Positions 44,523-53,925 of a stretch of 64,000 nucleotides of DNA are shown here, in pieces (within the stretch, counting starts at the first letter, position 1; every line of letters starts with the position of its first letter). Made by a program: the position numbers and the translations under genes. The notes below the pieces were generated by a model that saw only the letters and a program-made list of their open reading frames with translations, did no database searches and had not been told where the DNA came from. The stretch is from Mesobacillus subterraneus. Lineage in GTDB: Bacteria > Bacillota > Bacilli > Bacillales > Cytobacillaceae. The stretch is taken from contig NZ_RSFW01000003.1 of the NCBI RefSeq assembly GCF_003937825.1, forward strand, positions 102,597 through 166,596. Direction: 5' to 3'.

Positions 44523-46491
44523 GGTTCTTCACTCCTTTGTTCGCGCCTTTTCTCCATATTCCTTCTGTTTCTAAAATCTCATCTTTATGAACATGGAAGC
44601 CTTCGTCATAGTCGAATGAGCGGAATGCCAATCCGGCGAAGATTCCGATTGCCGCGATGGCAGCTGCGATCGTCCATTCGAATACAAGCAGGAATCCTGA
44701 AATCCCGAACACGACACCCATGTAAATTGGGATCCATGTGTTGCTTGGCAAATGGATTTCTTCAACCTCATCTTCTTTCAATGGCTGAAGCTGGTCGTTC
44801 TTTTTCATATGCCAGAATGCATCAAGCTTTGTTACTTCCGGAAGGGAAGCAAAGTTGTAATGCTGAACTGGTGTAGCAGTTGCCCATTCAAGGGTTCTTG
44901 CATCCCATGGATCGTTGCCAATGTTGCGGTCTGCATAACGAGCGCTCCAGTAAATATTGTAGACAAGCGCTGCGAAACCTGCTGCAAGGATGATGGAACC
45001 GATGGCTGAGATCATCATCAACGGCCCAAAGCCTGTTTCAGCTGAATATGTGTAAGCGCGGCGGACCGCACCGTCAAGGCCTAGGAAGAACATTGGCATG
45101 AAGGTGACATTGAATCCGACCACGAACAGCCAGAAATTCCATTTGCCGATTCTTTCATTCAGCATATAACCAAACATCTTAGGCCACCAGAAGTAAAGGC
45201 CTGCAAAAATAGGGAACACAACACCCGGAATCAGCACATAGTGGAAGTGCGCCACAAGGAACAATGTGTTGTGGTACTGATAGTCCGCCGCAGCCATCGC
45301 GAGCATGACACCAGTGACCCCGCCGATGACAAAGTTCGGAACGAACGCAAGTGCCCAAAGCATTGCAGTTGTGAACTTGATCCGGCCTTTTCTCATTGTG
45401 AACAGCCAGTTGAACACCTTAACTCCTGTCGGGATGGCAATCGCCATTGTCGTGATTGAGAAGAATGAGTTAACGGCCGCACTGTTGCCCATCGTAAAGA
45501 AGTGATGGACCCATACAAGCATACTTAATACCGAGATCATCACAATCGAGATGACCATTGATTTATAACCATAAAGCGTTTTACGCGCGAAAGTCGAAAT
45601 AATGTCTGACAGCATCCCGAACGCTGGCAAGACTACAATGTAAACCTCAGGATGGCCCCATAGCCAGAACAGGTTTGCCCAGAGCATATCCATGCCGCCG
45701 CCGGAAATCGTGAAGAAATGTGTTCCGAATGTACGGTCGAAGGTCATCAATGCAAGCGCGACGGTAAAAATCGGGAAGCTTGCGACGATGATGATCGACG
45801 TGATGAAGGATGTCCACGTAAACATCGGCATCTTCATCAATGTCATGCCTTTAGTTCTCATTTTTAACACTGTGACAACGAAGTTAATACCCGTCATCAA
45901 TGTACCTGCACCGGCAATCTGCAGGGCTACCGCGTAATAGTTGTTTCCGATGCCAGGACTGAATTCTTTCCCGGCAAGAGGGAAGTACGATGTCCAGCCT
46001 GCATCAGGTGATCCACCGATGATGAATGAAATATTGAACAGCATCGCACCGCTGAAAGTCAGCCAGAAGCTTAGCGCGTTCAATTGTGGGAATGCAACGT
46101 CACGTGCACCAATCTGCAGCGGAATGACGAAGTTCATCAAACCGATAAGCAGGGGCATTGCCACAAACAGGATCATGATGACGCCGTGAGTGGTGAAAAC
46201 TTCATTATAGTGCTGCGCATTCAGGAAACCATTTTCAGGAACAGCGGTCTGGCCCTTCATCATCAGGCCGTCGATGCCGCCGCGGACGAACATCAGGACA
46301 CCCATCAGGATGTACATGATGCCGATTTTCTTGTGATCAACGGTTGTCAGCCACTCGGTCCAAAGGTAATTCCATTTTTTAAAATAAGTGATGCCGGCAA
46401 GAGCACCAATCAATGTCAGAGCAATCCCGATTTGGGAAGCGAAAATCAGCGGATCGCCAGTTACGAAAAATTCATCCCATTTAATGCCCAC
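44512..46491 (-). CDS. qoxB: Menaquinol oxidase aa3-600 subunit I
   Basis: 659 aa starting at GTG 46491 (GGGGGTG 6 nt upstream); an ATG further out is rejected because it lacks an SD. Catalytic subunit: heme a ligands in TTHGVIMI and AHFHYVLI, the Cu-B set WGHPEVYIVVLP (His linked to Tyr) and VWVHHFF, and the proton channel WLTTVDHKKIGIMY. It reduces O2 to water with electrons from menaquinol while pumping protons. Confidence 0.97.
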   Translation of the reverse strand: MGIKWDEFFVTGDPLIFASQIGIALTLIGALAGITYFKKWNYLWTEWLTTVDHKKIGIMYILMGVLMFVRGGIDGLMMKGQTAVPENGFLNAQHYNEVFTTHGVIMILFVAMPLLIGLMNFVIPLQIGARDVAFPQLNALSFWLTFSGAMLFNISFIIGGSPDAGWTSYFPLAGKEFSPGIGNNYYAVALQIAGAGTLMTGINFVVTVLKMRTKGMTLMKMPMFTWTSFITSIIIVASFPIFTVALALMTFDRTFGTHFFTISGGGMDMLWANLFWLWGHPEVYIVVLPAFGMLSDIISTFARKTLYGYKSMVISIVMISVLSMLVWVHHFFTMGNSAAVNSFFSITTMAIAIPTGVKVFNWLFTMRKGRIKFTTAMLWALAFVPNFVIGGVTGVMLAMAAADYQYHNTLFLVAHFHYVLIPGVVFPIFAGLYFWWPKMFGYMLNERIGKWNFWLFVVGFNVTFMPMFFLGLDGAVRRAYTYSAETGFGPLMMISAIGSIILAAGFAALVYNIYWSARYADRNIGNDPWDARTLEWATATPVQHYNFASLPEVTKLDAFWHMKKNDQLQPLKEDEVEEIHLPSNTWIPIYMGVVFGISGFLLVFEWTIAAAIAAIGIFAGLAFRSFDYDEGFHVHKDEILETEGIWRKGANKGVKNHVS

Positions 46492-47485
46492 TATGGTCAC
46501 CCCCGTGAGAATCCTCATTTTCTGATTCTTTATGATTTATAGATTCTGAGTTGTTGCCGTCTTTATTCTTGTAATTATCCTTGTCCTCGAAAATCTTGCC
46601 TGGCCAGCCATGTCCACGATCGTACATTTCCGGATTCGTATAGTTCTTTGAATGCGGATCGGAATGGTCGACCCACTCAAGGTGAGTGTTTGAGAATGTC
46701 TTGCGGCCAAGATGTGAAGGCTCAAGCATCTTTTCATATTCCTCCAAAGTCATTTTTGGAGCTGTTTCTTTCACGTCCTGAACCCATTGATCAAAATCCT
46801 TCTGTGTCTGGGACAGGACCTCGAATTCCATGCCAGCATATCCCTGGCCATTAAAGTTGGTGTTCTTGCCAACATACGAACCAGGATTGTCCGCTACAAG
46901 GTACAGCTGGGTTTCTGCTTTGGCCATCGTATATTTCTGGCCAGCAAGCGCTGGAATCCAGAAGCTTTGCATCGTACCGGCAGATGTCAGCTTGAAGTCG
47001 ATTGGGCGATCCTCAGGTATGTTCACATAGTTGACTGTTTCGATCCCTTGCTCAGGATAACTGAAGATCCATTTCCAATCAGCGGAAGTAACATGTATGA
47101 CAAGGGGCTCTTGGTCTTCATAGCCCTTAGGAATTTCATCTATAGCATATATCGTTTTAACAGTAGGAATGGTCAACGCAATGATAATCAGGATTGGAAT
47201 CACTGTCCAAATAATTTCTAATACTGTGCTGCCATGTTCTTCTGGCGGCTCGTAATCCATATTGTCCTTGCGCTCACGGTATTTCCAGACAATGAACCCA
47301 AACAGTCCGAAAACAACGACGGTAACCAGCAGCATCAGCGCGATAGAAAAGTTGATTAACTCCGTAATTTGTCTGGCAATTGGTCCCTCTGGATTGAATA
47401 CCACCATATTATTTTCACAGCCGCTTAGCAACAGCACAGCCATGATTGAGGTGAGGGAAACCAGTAGTACTTTGGATTTCTTCAT
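46481..47485 (-). CDS. qoxA: Menaquinol oxidase aa3-600 subunit II
   Basis: 334 aa from ATG 47485 with AAAGGAG. Lipoprotein signal ending LLLSGC, two helices (about 40-65 and 85-110), then a cupredoxin-like periplasmic-side domain. The CuA ligands (Cys-x3-Cys) of cytochrome c oxidases are absent, as expected for a quinol oxidase (YVGKNTNFNGQGYAGMEF). The C-terminal tail is rich in His, Asp and Asn. First gene of qoxABCD. Confidence 0.96.
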   Translation of the reverse strand: MKKSKVLLVSLTSIMAVLLLSGCENNMVVFNPEGPIARQITELINFSIALMLLVTVVVFGLFGFIVWKYRERKDNMDYEPPEEHGSTVLEIIWTVIPILIIIALTIPTVKTIYAIDEIPKGYEDQEPLVIHVTSADWKWIFSYPEQGIETVNYVNIPEDRPIDFKLTSAGTMQSFWIPALAGQKYTMAKAETQLYLVADNPGSYVGKNTNFNGQGYAGMEFEVLSQTQKDFDQWVQDVKETAPKMTLEEYEKMLEPSHLGRKTFSNTHLEWVDHSDPHSKNYTNPEMYDRGHGWPGKIFEDKDNYKNKDGNNSESINHKESENEDSHGGDHSGH

Positions 47486-47544
47486 CACTGCAGCTCCTTT
47501 CAAATTTCAACATTGTTCATTTTATCACAAACTAATGTTCATTT

Positions 47545-47620
47545 GTTCACAAAGTTTTTGAAATTTAGCCCTTTGTGAACGGTAAGTTGTGGTAAAAGAG
47601 GGTGTGATAAATATCACACC
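47545..47620. promoter_or_regulatory. Inverted repeats upstream of qoxA (FNR/Rex-like)
   Basis: GTTCACAAAG (47545-47554) faces CTTTGTGAAC (47571-47580), a perfect 10-bp pair. Just beyond, GGTGTGAT-AAAT-ATCACACC (47601-47620) is a second palindrome holding TGTGA-N6-TCACA, the Bacillus FNR/CRP-family consensus. Both lie 60-135 bp upstream of the qoxA ATG, where promoter control is expected. Confidence 0.5.
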
Positions 47621-47734
47621 GCTTATTTGTAATCATTCTAACATGCAAATTATGACGATTTTGATGTCAATTGTGAACAAATTATGAAAACAATTAATGT
47701 CAGCTTGGTGAAATTATTGAAATCCCTATTGACG

Positions 47735-47766
47735 CAAAAAAACAGAGCCTATTAGTAGAGGCTCTG
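47735..47766 (-). terminator. Terminator after the small zinc-ribbon gene
   Basis: CAGAGCC (47743-47749) with GGCTCTG (47760-47766); minus strand continues TTTTTTTG. Confidence 0.85.
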
Positions 47767-47770
47767 CTGA

Positions 47771-47935
47771 TCAGGATACTTTATGGCTTTCTATATAAGT
47801 CTCGAGTGCCGGGTGGAATTCTTTTTGATAGTGTCCAGCTGGACATTCTTTTATGATAATCGATTTAGAATCAGGATTATTTTTCAGCTGCAGTATTTCT
47901 TTGCAATGAGGACACTTTTCTTTAAAAAAGTTCAC
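47771..47935 (-). CDS. Small zinc-ribbon-like protein
   Basis: 54 aa from GTG 47935 with GGAGGAGAT upstream; the adjoining ATG would be followed at once by TGA. It contains CPHC near residue 8 and a C-x-x-G-H (CPAGHY) near residue 31, giving a likely three Cys/one His metal site. Ends in its own terminator. Function unknown. Confidence 0.75.
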   Translation of the reverse strand: MNFFKEKCPHCKEILQLKNNPDSKSIIIKECPAGHYQKEFHPALETYIESHKVS

Positions 47936-48058
47936 ATTTATCTCCTCCTATAATTCCTATGTGTTTAGTATGGTTTAACTCTGCAACAAAATCAATGGTT
48001 ATTTAGCCCAATTGTGTTACCATACGATTGATATAATACTTTTTCGGGGTGGAATGGA

Positions 48059-48946
48059 ATGGCGAACTTAACTGGAAAAACAGTCATCATTACAGGAGCA
48101 AACAGCGGGATCGGCTTTGAAGCCGCCAGGCATCTGGCTGCAAAAGGAGCACATGTAATTCTTGCTGTTCGAAATATGGAAAAAGGGGAAGCAGCCCTTG
48201 CTTCTATCAAAGAAGAAATTAATCCGGCTTCTGTTGAGTTGATGAAGCTGGATTTAGCAGATTTACAAAGCGTGCGCAGCTTCGCATCTGCTGTTAAAGA
48301 AAAACACTCATCATTACAGGTCCTCATCAATAATGCCGGTGTGATGATTCCTCCATACGGGAAAACAAAAGATGGCTTTGAGTTACAGTTTGGAAGCAAT
48401 CACCTTGGCCATTTTGCCTTGACGGGCTTGTTGCTTTCTTTGTTAAAGAGTACCCCTGGGTCGCGAGTTGTGACTTTGAGCAGTATTGCCCACAGAGGTG
48501 CTTCGATTGATTTTGACAATCTTGATGGATCAAAAGGGTACAAGGCGATGAAATTCTATGGGCAAAGCAAGCTTGCCAACCTGTTATTCGCAAAAGAGCT
48601 CGACAATCGATTGAAGCAGCATGGAATCAACACCATCAGTGTCGCCTGCCATCCAGGGATCTCGAACACAAATCTTTTCAATCTGGGTAAGGCAAAGACT
48701 CCTGCCTTCATCAAAGGATTAATGGCCCTCTTATCTCAACCTGCCGAAAAAGGCGCCTTGCCGACGATTCACGCTGCAACGGAAGGGAGCTTGAAGGGTG
48801 GGGAATATATCGGTCCGGATGGCAGAGGAAACCGGAAGGGAAAACCGGCAATTGAGACACCTGCTCAGGGTGTTTATAATGAAGAAACGATGAAGAAATT
48901 ATGGTCCGTGTCTGAACAATTGACAGGTGTGAAGTATGAGTTTTAG
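48059..48946 (+). CDS. SDR family oxidoreductase (retinol dehydrogenase/WWOX-like)
   Basis: 295 aa from ATG 48059 (GGGGTGG upstream). Cofactor motif TGANSGIG at residue 13; Arg in AVRNMEKG favours NADP. Active-site SSIAHRG (Ser), YGQSKLANLLFAKEL (Tyr-x3-Lys). The extended C-terminus (IGPDGRGNRKGKPAIETPAQ) is usual for this RDH-like subgroup. Substrate unknown. Confidence 0.92.
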   Translation: MANLTGKTVIITGANSGIGFEAARHLAAKGAHVILAVRNMEKGEAALASIKEEINPASVELMKLDLADLQSVRSFASAVKEKHSSLQVLINNAGVMIPPYGKTKDGFELQFGSNHLGHFALTGLLLSLLKSTPGSRVVTLSSIAHRGASIDFDNLDGSKGYKAMKFYGQSKLANLLFAKELDNRLKQHGINTISVACHPGISNTNLFNLGKAKTPAFIKGLMALLSQPAEKGALPTIHAATEGSLKGGEYIGPDGRGNRKGKPAIETPAQGVYNEETMKKLWSVSEQLTGVKYEF

Positions 48947-48949
48947 AGT

Positions 48950-48978
48950 CTCACTTTTGTGGGTCTCTTTATTTTTCA
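48950..48978 (+). terminator. Possible terminator after the SDR gene
   Basis: GAGTCTCAC with GTGGGTCTC (one mismatch, one G-T pair) followed by TTTATTTTTC. Confidence 0.45.
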
Positions 48979-49058
48979 TACTTTGTTCAATATTTCACAA
49001 ACTTTAAGGCGATTTATGTGATAATCTTAAACTAGAAAAAGATAAAGGAGTGGTTACC

Positions 49059-49286
49059 ATGATGTATTGTGAATTCAAGCCTTTTGCGACTGATACGGAA
49101 TTGTATACAAAGGATATGATCGAGGATGCCATAGGTGATGAATTCGAGGCCATGATGTTTAAGGGTGATGAAAACATCCCCGCGTATATCTGGACAGTCA
49201 ACTATGTGGTGATTGTCAAACGATCAACCAAATTCATCACGGATTTATCTTTTGAAAAGATTCCGAGAAACCCAGTTTGTGAGTAA
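49059..49286 (+). CDS. Small protein of unknown function
   Basis: 75 aa from ATG 49059 with AAAGGAGTGG. Acidic middle (YTKDMIEDAIGDEFEAMMF) and a hydrophobic strand (VNYVVIVKRS); no signal peptide. No recognised family. A Rex-like half-matched site lies upstream (48983-49000) and a full Rex-like palindrome just downstream. Confidence 0.65.
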   Translation: MMYCEFKPFATDTELYTKDMIEDAIGDEFEAMMFKGDENIPAYIWTVNYVVIVKRSTKFITDLSFEKIPRNPVCE

Positions 49287-49302
49287 TATTTTTTTTAGGT
49301 CT

Positions 49303-49324
49303 TTATGTGAAATGTTTCACATAA
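49303..49324. promoter_or_regulatory. Rex-like operator upstream of adhE
   Basis: A perfect 22-bp palindrome whose core is TGTGAAATGTTTCACA (49306-49321). It fits the Rex redox-repressor consensus TTGTGAA-N4-TTCACAA except at the outermost base of each arm. It lies 73 bp before the adhE ATG; a weaker second copy (TTTCAAAAACATTTCACA, 49353-49370) follows. Confidence 0.8.
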
Positions 49325-49396
49325 ACTAAATACAGTCTACTTGCACTACGTATTTCAAAAACATTTCACATGGAATAATGAATGGAGGTCAATGGA

Positions 49397-52000
49397 ATGG
49401 CAACAACTGAAAAAATGGTAAAGGAAATCAAAACGGTGGACAAAATGATCGACACTCTCGTTACAAAAGGACTGTCAGCTCTCTCAAAAATGCGTGAACT
49501 GAATCAGGAGGAGATCGATTCTATCGTCAAGGCCATGGCTCTTGCTGGACTTGATCAACATATGCCGCTTGCGAAAATGGCCGTGGAAGAAACGAAGCGG
49601 GGAGTCTATGAGGATAAGATTATCAAAAATATGTTTGCGACAGAGTATGTCTACCATAACATAAAATATGATAAAACAGCCGGAATCATCGATGAAAATA
49701 ACCATGAGGGCATCATCACCATTGCTGAACCAGTAGGGGTGATTGCCGGGGTCACTCCTGTCACGAACCCTACTTCCACTACGATGTTCAAAGCCTTGAT
49801 TTCTATTAAAACGAGAAATCCAATCATTTTCGCCTTTCACCCGTCCGCTCAAAAATGCTCAAGCGAGGCGGCCAGAATTTTGCGCGACGCCGCCATCAAA
49901 GCTGGTGCCCCTGAAGATTGCATCCAGTGGATCGAAAAACCGTCACTCGAAGCGACTCAGTCATTGATGAATCACTCGAAAATCTCGTTGATTTTAGCGA
50001 CAGGCGGTGCAGGTATGGTGAAAGCGGCATACAGCTCCGGCAAACCGGCTTTAGGAGTAGGACCTGGTAACGTGCCTTGTTATATTGAAAGGACGGCCAA
50101 TGTAAAACGCGCTGTCAATGACTTGATTTTATCGAAAACATTCGATAACGGGATGATCTGTGCATCTGAGCAGGCAGTCATCATTGATAAGGAAATTTAC
50201 CATGAAGTAAAAACAGAAATGATCGATAATCACTGCTATTTCTTGAACGATGAAGAAAGGGCAAAAGTCGAGAAGCTCGTCATCAATGAGCAATCCTGTG
50301 CAGTTAATGCCGACATTGTAGGGATGGCAGCGCACAAAATTGCTGGAATGGCAGGCGTGGCAGTACCAGAGGAAACAAAAATACTTGTTGCTGAGCTACA
50401 AGGTGTAGGTTCCCAATATCCGCTTTCACGTGAAAAACTAAGCCCTGTATTAGCCTGTTATAAAGTGAATGGAACAGATGAAGGATTGAAACGTGCGGAA
50501 GAAATGCTTGAGTTTGGCGGACTTGGACACTCAGCTGTCATCCATTCGACAAGTGATGAAGTGATTAAAGCATTCGGATTGAGGATGAAGGCAGGACGTG
50601 TGATCGTGAATGCCCCGTCTTCACAGGGAGCCATCGGAGATATATACAATGCTTACTTGCCATCATTAACGCTGGGCTGCGGAACATATGGCGGAAACTC
50701 TGTTTCAACAAACGTAGGCGCCATCAACCTGATCAATGTGAAAAAAGTTGCGAGAAGGAATGTGAATATGCAGTGGTTTAAAGTGCCTTCAAAAATATAT
50801 TTCGAAAAGAACTCCACGCAATATCTTGCAAAAATGCCAAAAATCTCGAAGGCCTTTATCGTTACTGACCCAGGCATGGTTAAATTAGGGTATGTCGATA
50901 GAGTTCTGTATCACTTGAGAAAACGCCCTGACTACGTCCACTGTGAGATTTTCTCAGATGTAGAACCGGATCCATCGATCGAAACAGTCATGAAAGGAGC
51001 TGAGATGATGGCGAGCTTCCAGCCGGATGTCATCATCGCGCTTGGCGGCGGCTCTGCGATGGACGCTGCGAAAGGAATGTGGCTGTTCTACGAGTATCCT
51101 GATGCAGATTTCCATGGGCTGAAGCAAAAGTTCCTGGATATCAGGAAGCGAATTGTGAAATATCCGCATCTCGGCAGAAAAGCTCAGTTTGTCGCAATCC
51201 CGACTACCTCTGGCACCGGCTCTGAGGTCACGTCGTTCTCGGTCATCACCGATAAAAAAGCGAACATCAAATATCCTCTGGCAGATTATGAATTGACTCC
51301 GGACGTAGCGATTGTCGACCCTCAGTTTGTGATGACTGTACCGAAGCACATCACTGCCGACACAGGGATGGATGTTCTAACCCATGCAATCGAAGCCTAT
51401 GTCAGCTGCATGGCGAATGATTATACAGATGGCCTGGCGATCAAAGCAATTCAGCTGGTATTTGAATACTTGCCTAGAGCCTATCGAAATGGAAATGATG
51501 AGGTGGCCCGCGAAAAGGTGCATAATGCATCAACGATTGCCGGTATGGCTTTCGCCAATGCGTTCCTTGGAATCAATCACAGCCTTGCCCACAAGCTGGG
51601 GGCTGAATTCCATATCGCCCATGGACGCTCAAATACAATCCTGATGCCGCATGTCATCCGGTATAATGCAATGAAACCGAAGAAATTCACCGCCTTTCCG
51701 AAGTATGAGAGCTTCGTTGCCGACAAGCGCTATGCTGAAATAGCACGAATATTAGGATTGCCTGCACGGACGACGGAAGAAGGCGTAGAAAGTCTCGTCC
51801 AGGCCATCATCAAGCTGGCCCGTGAAATGGATATCCCGATGAGCATTGAAGCAAATGGAGTGGATCAGGCCGAGTTCGAGGCAAAAGTAGACCTACTTGC
51901 GGATCGGGCATTCGAAGATCAATGCACGACTGCCAACCCCAAGCTTCCGCTCGTTTCAGAGTTAGCTGAAATTTATCGATTAGCCTATAAAGGAGTTTAG
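49397..52000 (+). CDS. adhE: Bifunctional acetaldehyde-CoA/alcohol dehydrogenase
   Basis: 867 aa from ATG 49397 (GGAGG upstream). Residues about 1-440 are a CoA-acylating aldehyde dehydrogenase with catalytic Cys in NGMICASEQ; residues about 455-867 are an iron-dependent alcohol dehydrogenase ([39 protein letters not shown] and [16 protein letters not shown] with the metal His). It reduces acetyl-CoA to ethanol, recycling two NADH per acetyl-CoA during oxygen limitation. Consistent with the Rex-like operator. Confidence 0.97.
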   Translation: MATTEKMVKEIKTVDKMIDTLVTKGLSALSKMRELNQEEIDSIVKAMALAGLDQHMPLAKMAVEETKRGVYEDKIIKNMFATEYVYHNIKYDKTAGIIDENNHEGIITIAEPVGVIAGVTPVTNPTSTTMFKALISIKTRNPIIFAFHPSAQKCSSEAARILRDAAIKAGAPEDCIQWIEKPSLEATQSLMNHSKISLILATGGAGMVKAAYSSGKPALGVGPGNVPCYIERTANVKRAVNDLILSKTFDNGMICASEQAVIIDKEIYHEVKTEMIDNHCYFLNDEERAKVEKLVINEQSCAVNADIVGMAAHKIAGMAGVAVPEETKILVAELQGVGSQYPLSREKLSPVLACYKVNGTDEGLKRAEEMLEFGGLGHSAVIHSTSDEVIKAFGLRMKAGRVIVNAPSSQGAIGDIYNAYLPSLTLGCGTYGGNSVSTNVGAINLINVKKVARRNVNMQWFKVPSKIYFEKNSTQYLAKMPKISKAFIVTDPGMVKLGYVDRVLYHLRKRPDYVHCEIFSDVEPDPSIETVMKGAEMMASFQPDVIIALGGGSAMDAAKGMWLFYEYPDADFHGLKQKFLDIRKRIVKYPHLGRKAQFVAIPTTSGTGSEVTSFSVITDKKANIKYPLADYELTPDVAIVDPQFVMTVPKHITADTGMDVLTHAIEAYVSCMANDYTDGLAIKAIQLVFEYLPRAYRNGNDEVAREKVHNASTIAGMAFANAFLGINHSLAHKLGAEFHIAHGRSNTILMPHVIRYNAMKPKKFTAFPKYESFVADKRYAEIARILGLPARTTEEGVESLVQAIIKLAREMDIPMSIEANGVDQAEFEAKVDLLADRAFEDQCTTANPKLPLVSELAEIYRLAYKGV

Positions 52001-52004
52001 GAGA

Positions 52005-52038
52005 AAAAGGATGGGATCTTTGATTCCATCCTTTTCTA
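52005..52038 (+). terminator. Terminator after adhE
   Basis: AAAAGGATGG (52005-52014) with CCATCCTTTT (52026-52035). Confidence 0.85.
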
Positions 52039-52156
52039 TTTGATGAAAATAGTACTATCAACCTAGTAAAAATAGGTATTTATTAACTATTGTTTATTTT
52101 TAGAATATTATATTATTTATCCCGGGTAACTATTTTACTAATCCAGGAGGTAATGT

Positions 52157-53560
52157 ATGAAGAAGAAGCCGTATCTATCAATCGCATTAGCAGCAGGTCT
52201 AGCAGTAAGTACCTTGGGAGCGCAGGCAATCTATGCGAAGCCTGCCGAAAGTTCGCAACAGGTTCAGCCATTCAATGTGTTTGACAACAAGGTCCTCAAC
52301 AACATTAATGTCGAGAATATCTACAATAACATTGAGTATCTTTCAAGAACCCCTCGAGTTGCGGGTACAGAAGCGGAGCATAAGGCGATTCAATATGTCA
52401 AGGAGCAATTCGAGTCATACGGTTTTGAAACAGAGCTTCAGGAATTTACTTTCTATGGTTATACAGCACCACATACGGTCGAACTGAAAGTTGATGGTTA
52501 TTCTGGTGAAATCAAGCCTAAGTCCTTTACATATGGGATGGATGGAACTGCTTCAGGTGAATTGGTTTATGCTGGATTGGGACAAGCAAGTGATTTTAAT
52601 AGCGTTGATGTGACAGGGAAAATCGCTTTGATTCAGCGCGGTTCTATTTCATTTGCTGATAAAGTCTTGAACGCAGCTGCGAATGGGGCAGCAGGAGTCA
52701 TTATTTTTAACAATGCAGCTGGAGATCTGAACGGAACGTTCGGAGCACCAAATGATGCCTATGTACCTGCCGTGGCCATTACACAGGAAGTTGGACAAGC
52801 ATTAGTGGACAAGCTGAACAACGGTGAAAATTTGACAGGGTCAATTAACATTGAAGGTGCAGAGGGTGGAACGAGAACGTCCTACAACGTTATCGCGACA
52901 AAAGCACCTACGAATAAAAATAAAGGCAAAGATACAATCCTTGCAATGGGTGCCCACCATGATTCTGTTCCTGGTGCACCAGGCGCGAATGACGATGCTT
53001 CCGGTACAGCGATGACACTGGAGTTAGCCCGCGTCATGAAGGATCTGCCGACGAATATGGAAATGCGTTTCATCACTTTTGGTGCTGAGGAGCTTGGCTT
53101 AATCGGTTCTCGCTATTATGTCAGCCAACTTTCAGAAGAGGAAAAGAACCGCTTTGTCGGTTACTTCAATATGGACATGGTAGGCAGCAGGGACGCTGGT
53201 CATCTGGTGATCAATACCGTCGATGGCAACCAGAATATTGTTTCCCAGACTGCCCAGGCATCCAGTGCTCGTCTGAACGGTGAGCCAACACCGATCCAGA
53301 TGGGGGGCAGCAGTGACCATGTTGCTTTCTATGAAGGCGGAATCGCTTCAGGCTCATTTATCCACAGACCGCTAGAGCCATGGTACCACACTCCAGAGGA
53401 TACAATTGACAAAATCAGCAAGGAAAAGCTTCAGGACGTAGCGGAAATCATCGGAACAGCTGTTTATGATATCGTCCGTCCTGAAAACCAGGGACCTAAA
53501 GCGGAAAGAGGAAAAGAGCAAAAAGTTCCTCACTTATACTTCGAGCAGGAAGTAAAATAA
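52157..53560 (+). CDS. Secreted M28 aminopeptidase with PA domain (YwaD-like)
   Basis: 467 aa, SD AGGAGG. Signal peptide about 1-27 (AAGLAVSTLGAQAIYA). A PA (protease-associated) domain is inserted near 130-235 (VTGKIALIQRGSISFADKV, GAAGVIIFNN). The catalytic M28 domain has zinc ligands in MGAHHDSVPGAPGANDDASG (His, Asp), FGAEELGLIGS (catalytic Glu, Glu ligand), MDMVGS (Asp) and WYHTPEDT (last His). It trims peptides outside the cell. Resembles B. subtilis YwaD. Confidence 0.93.
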   Translation: MKKKPYLSIALAAGLAVSTLGAQAIYAKPAESSQQVQPFNVFDNKVLNNINVENIYNNIEYLSRTPRVAGTEAEHKAIQYVKEQFESYGFETELQEFTFYGYTAPHTVELKVDGYSGEIKPKSFTYGMDGTASGELVYAGLGQASDFNSVDVTGKIALIQRGSISFADKVLNAAANGAAGVIIFNNAAGDLNGTFGAPNDAYVPAVAITQEVGQALVDKLNNGENLTGSINIEGAEGGTRTSYNVIATKAPTNKNKGKDTILAMGAHHDSVPGAPGANDDASGTAMTLELARVMKDLPTNMEMRFITFGAEELGLIGSRYYVSQLSEEEKNRFVGYFNMDMVGSRDAGHLVINTVDGNQNIVSQTAQASSARLNGEPTPIQMGGSSDHVAFYEGGIASGSFIHRPLEPWYHTPEDTIDKISKEKLQDVAEIIGTAVYDIVRPENQGPKAERGKEQKVPHLYFEQEVK

Positions 53561-53571
53561 TCAATAAGATC

Positions 53572-53607
53572 ACCAGGCCGCCTGTTGTGGGTGGCCTGGT
53601 TTTTTGT
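53572..53607 (+). terminator. Terminator after the M28 gene
   Basis: ACCAGGCC with GGCCTGGT then TTTTTTG. Confidence 0.9.
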
Positions 53608-53667
53608 TTGGAACTTTTTCGGGAGCCATTCGTATAAAAAGGAAATCTTTTTTTGAGGAGGAAAGCA

Positions 53668-53886
53668 ATGGGCTGGAATATGGCGAATCGGACGGATTTC
53701 AGCGGCTTCCAGATGGAGAAGGCATTTTTATTTACGATCTTCATTGTTATGTCCATATGGGTGTATTACGACTCGGACAAATATCTTATCGGCTATAAGA
53801 AGCACCTGTTTTGGGTGGCGACCATTTTCACCGGCCCTATCGGATTGGGTTTATGGCTTTACTGGAGAAGAAGGTTAATGTACTAA
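53668..53886 (+). CDS. Small two-helix membrane protein
   Basis: 72 aa from ATG 53668 with GAGGAGGAAAG. Two helices (FLFTIFIVMSIWVYY and HLFWVATIFTGPIGLGLWLYW) and a basic end (RRRLMY). No recognised family. Confidence 0.7.
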   Translation: MGWNMANRTDFSGFQMEKAFLFTIFIVMSIWVYYDSDKYLIGYKKHLFWVATIFTGPIGLGLWLYWRRRLMY

Positions 53887-53891
53887 AAAAC

Positions 53892-53925
53892 AAGCATGGG
53901 AGAGCTCCCATGCTTAATTTCTTTT
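53892..53925. terminator. Shared terminator between the 72-aa gene and ycgQ
   Basis: AAGCATGGGAG (53892-53902) with CTCCCATGCTT (53905-53915), perfect 11-bp stem. It overlaps the ycgQ stop codon. Confidence 0.85.

Noticed and set aside
43900..47561. Many ORFs antisense to qoxABCD (for example 46084-46542 and 46787-47221)
   Set aside because: They shadow well-supported oxidase genes, have no SDs and no recognisable proteins.
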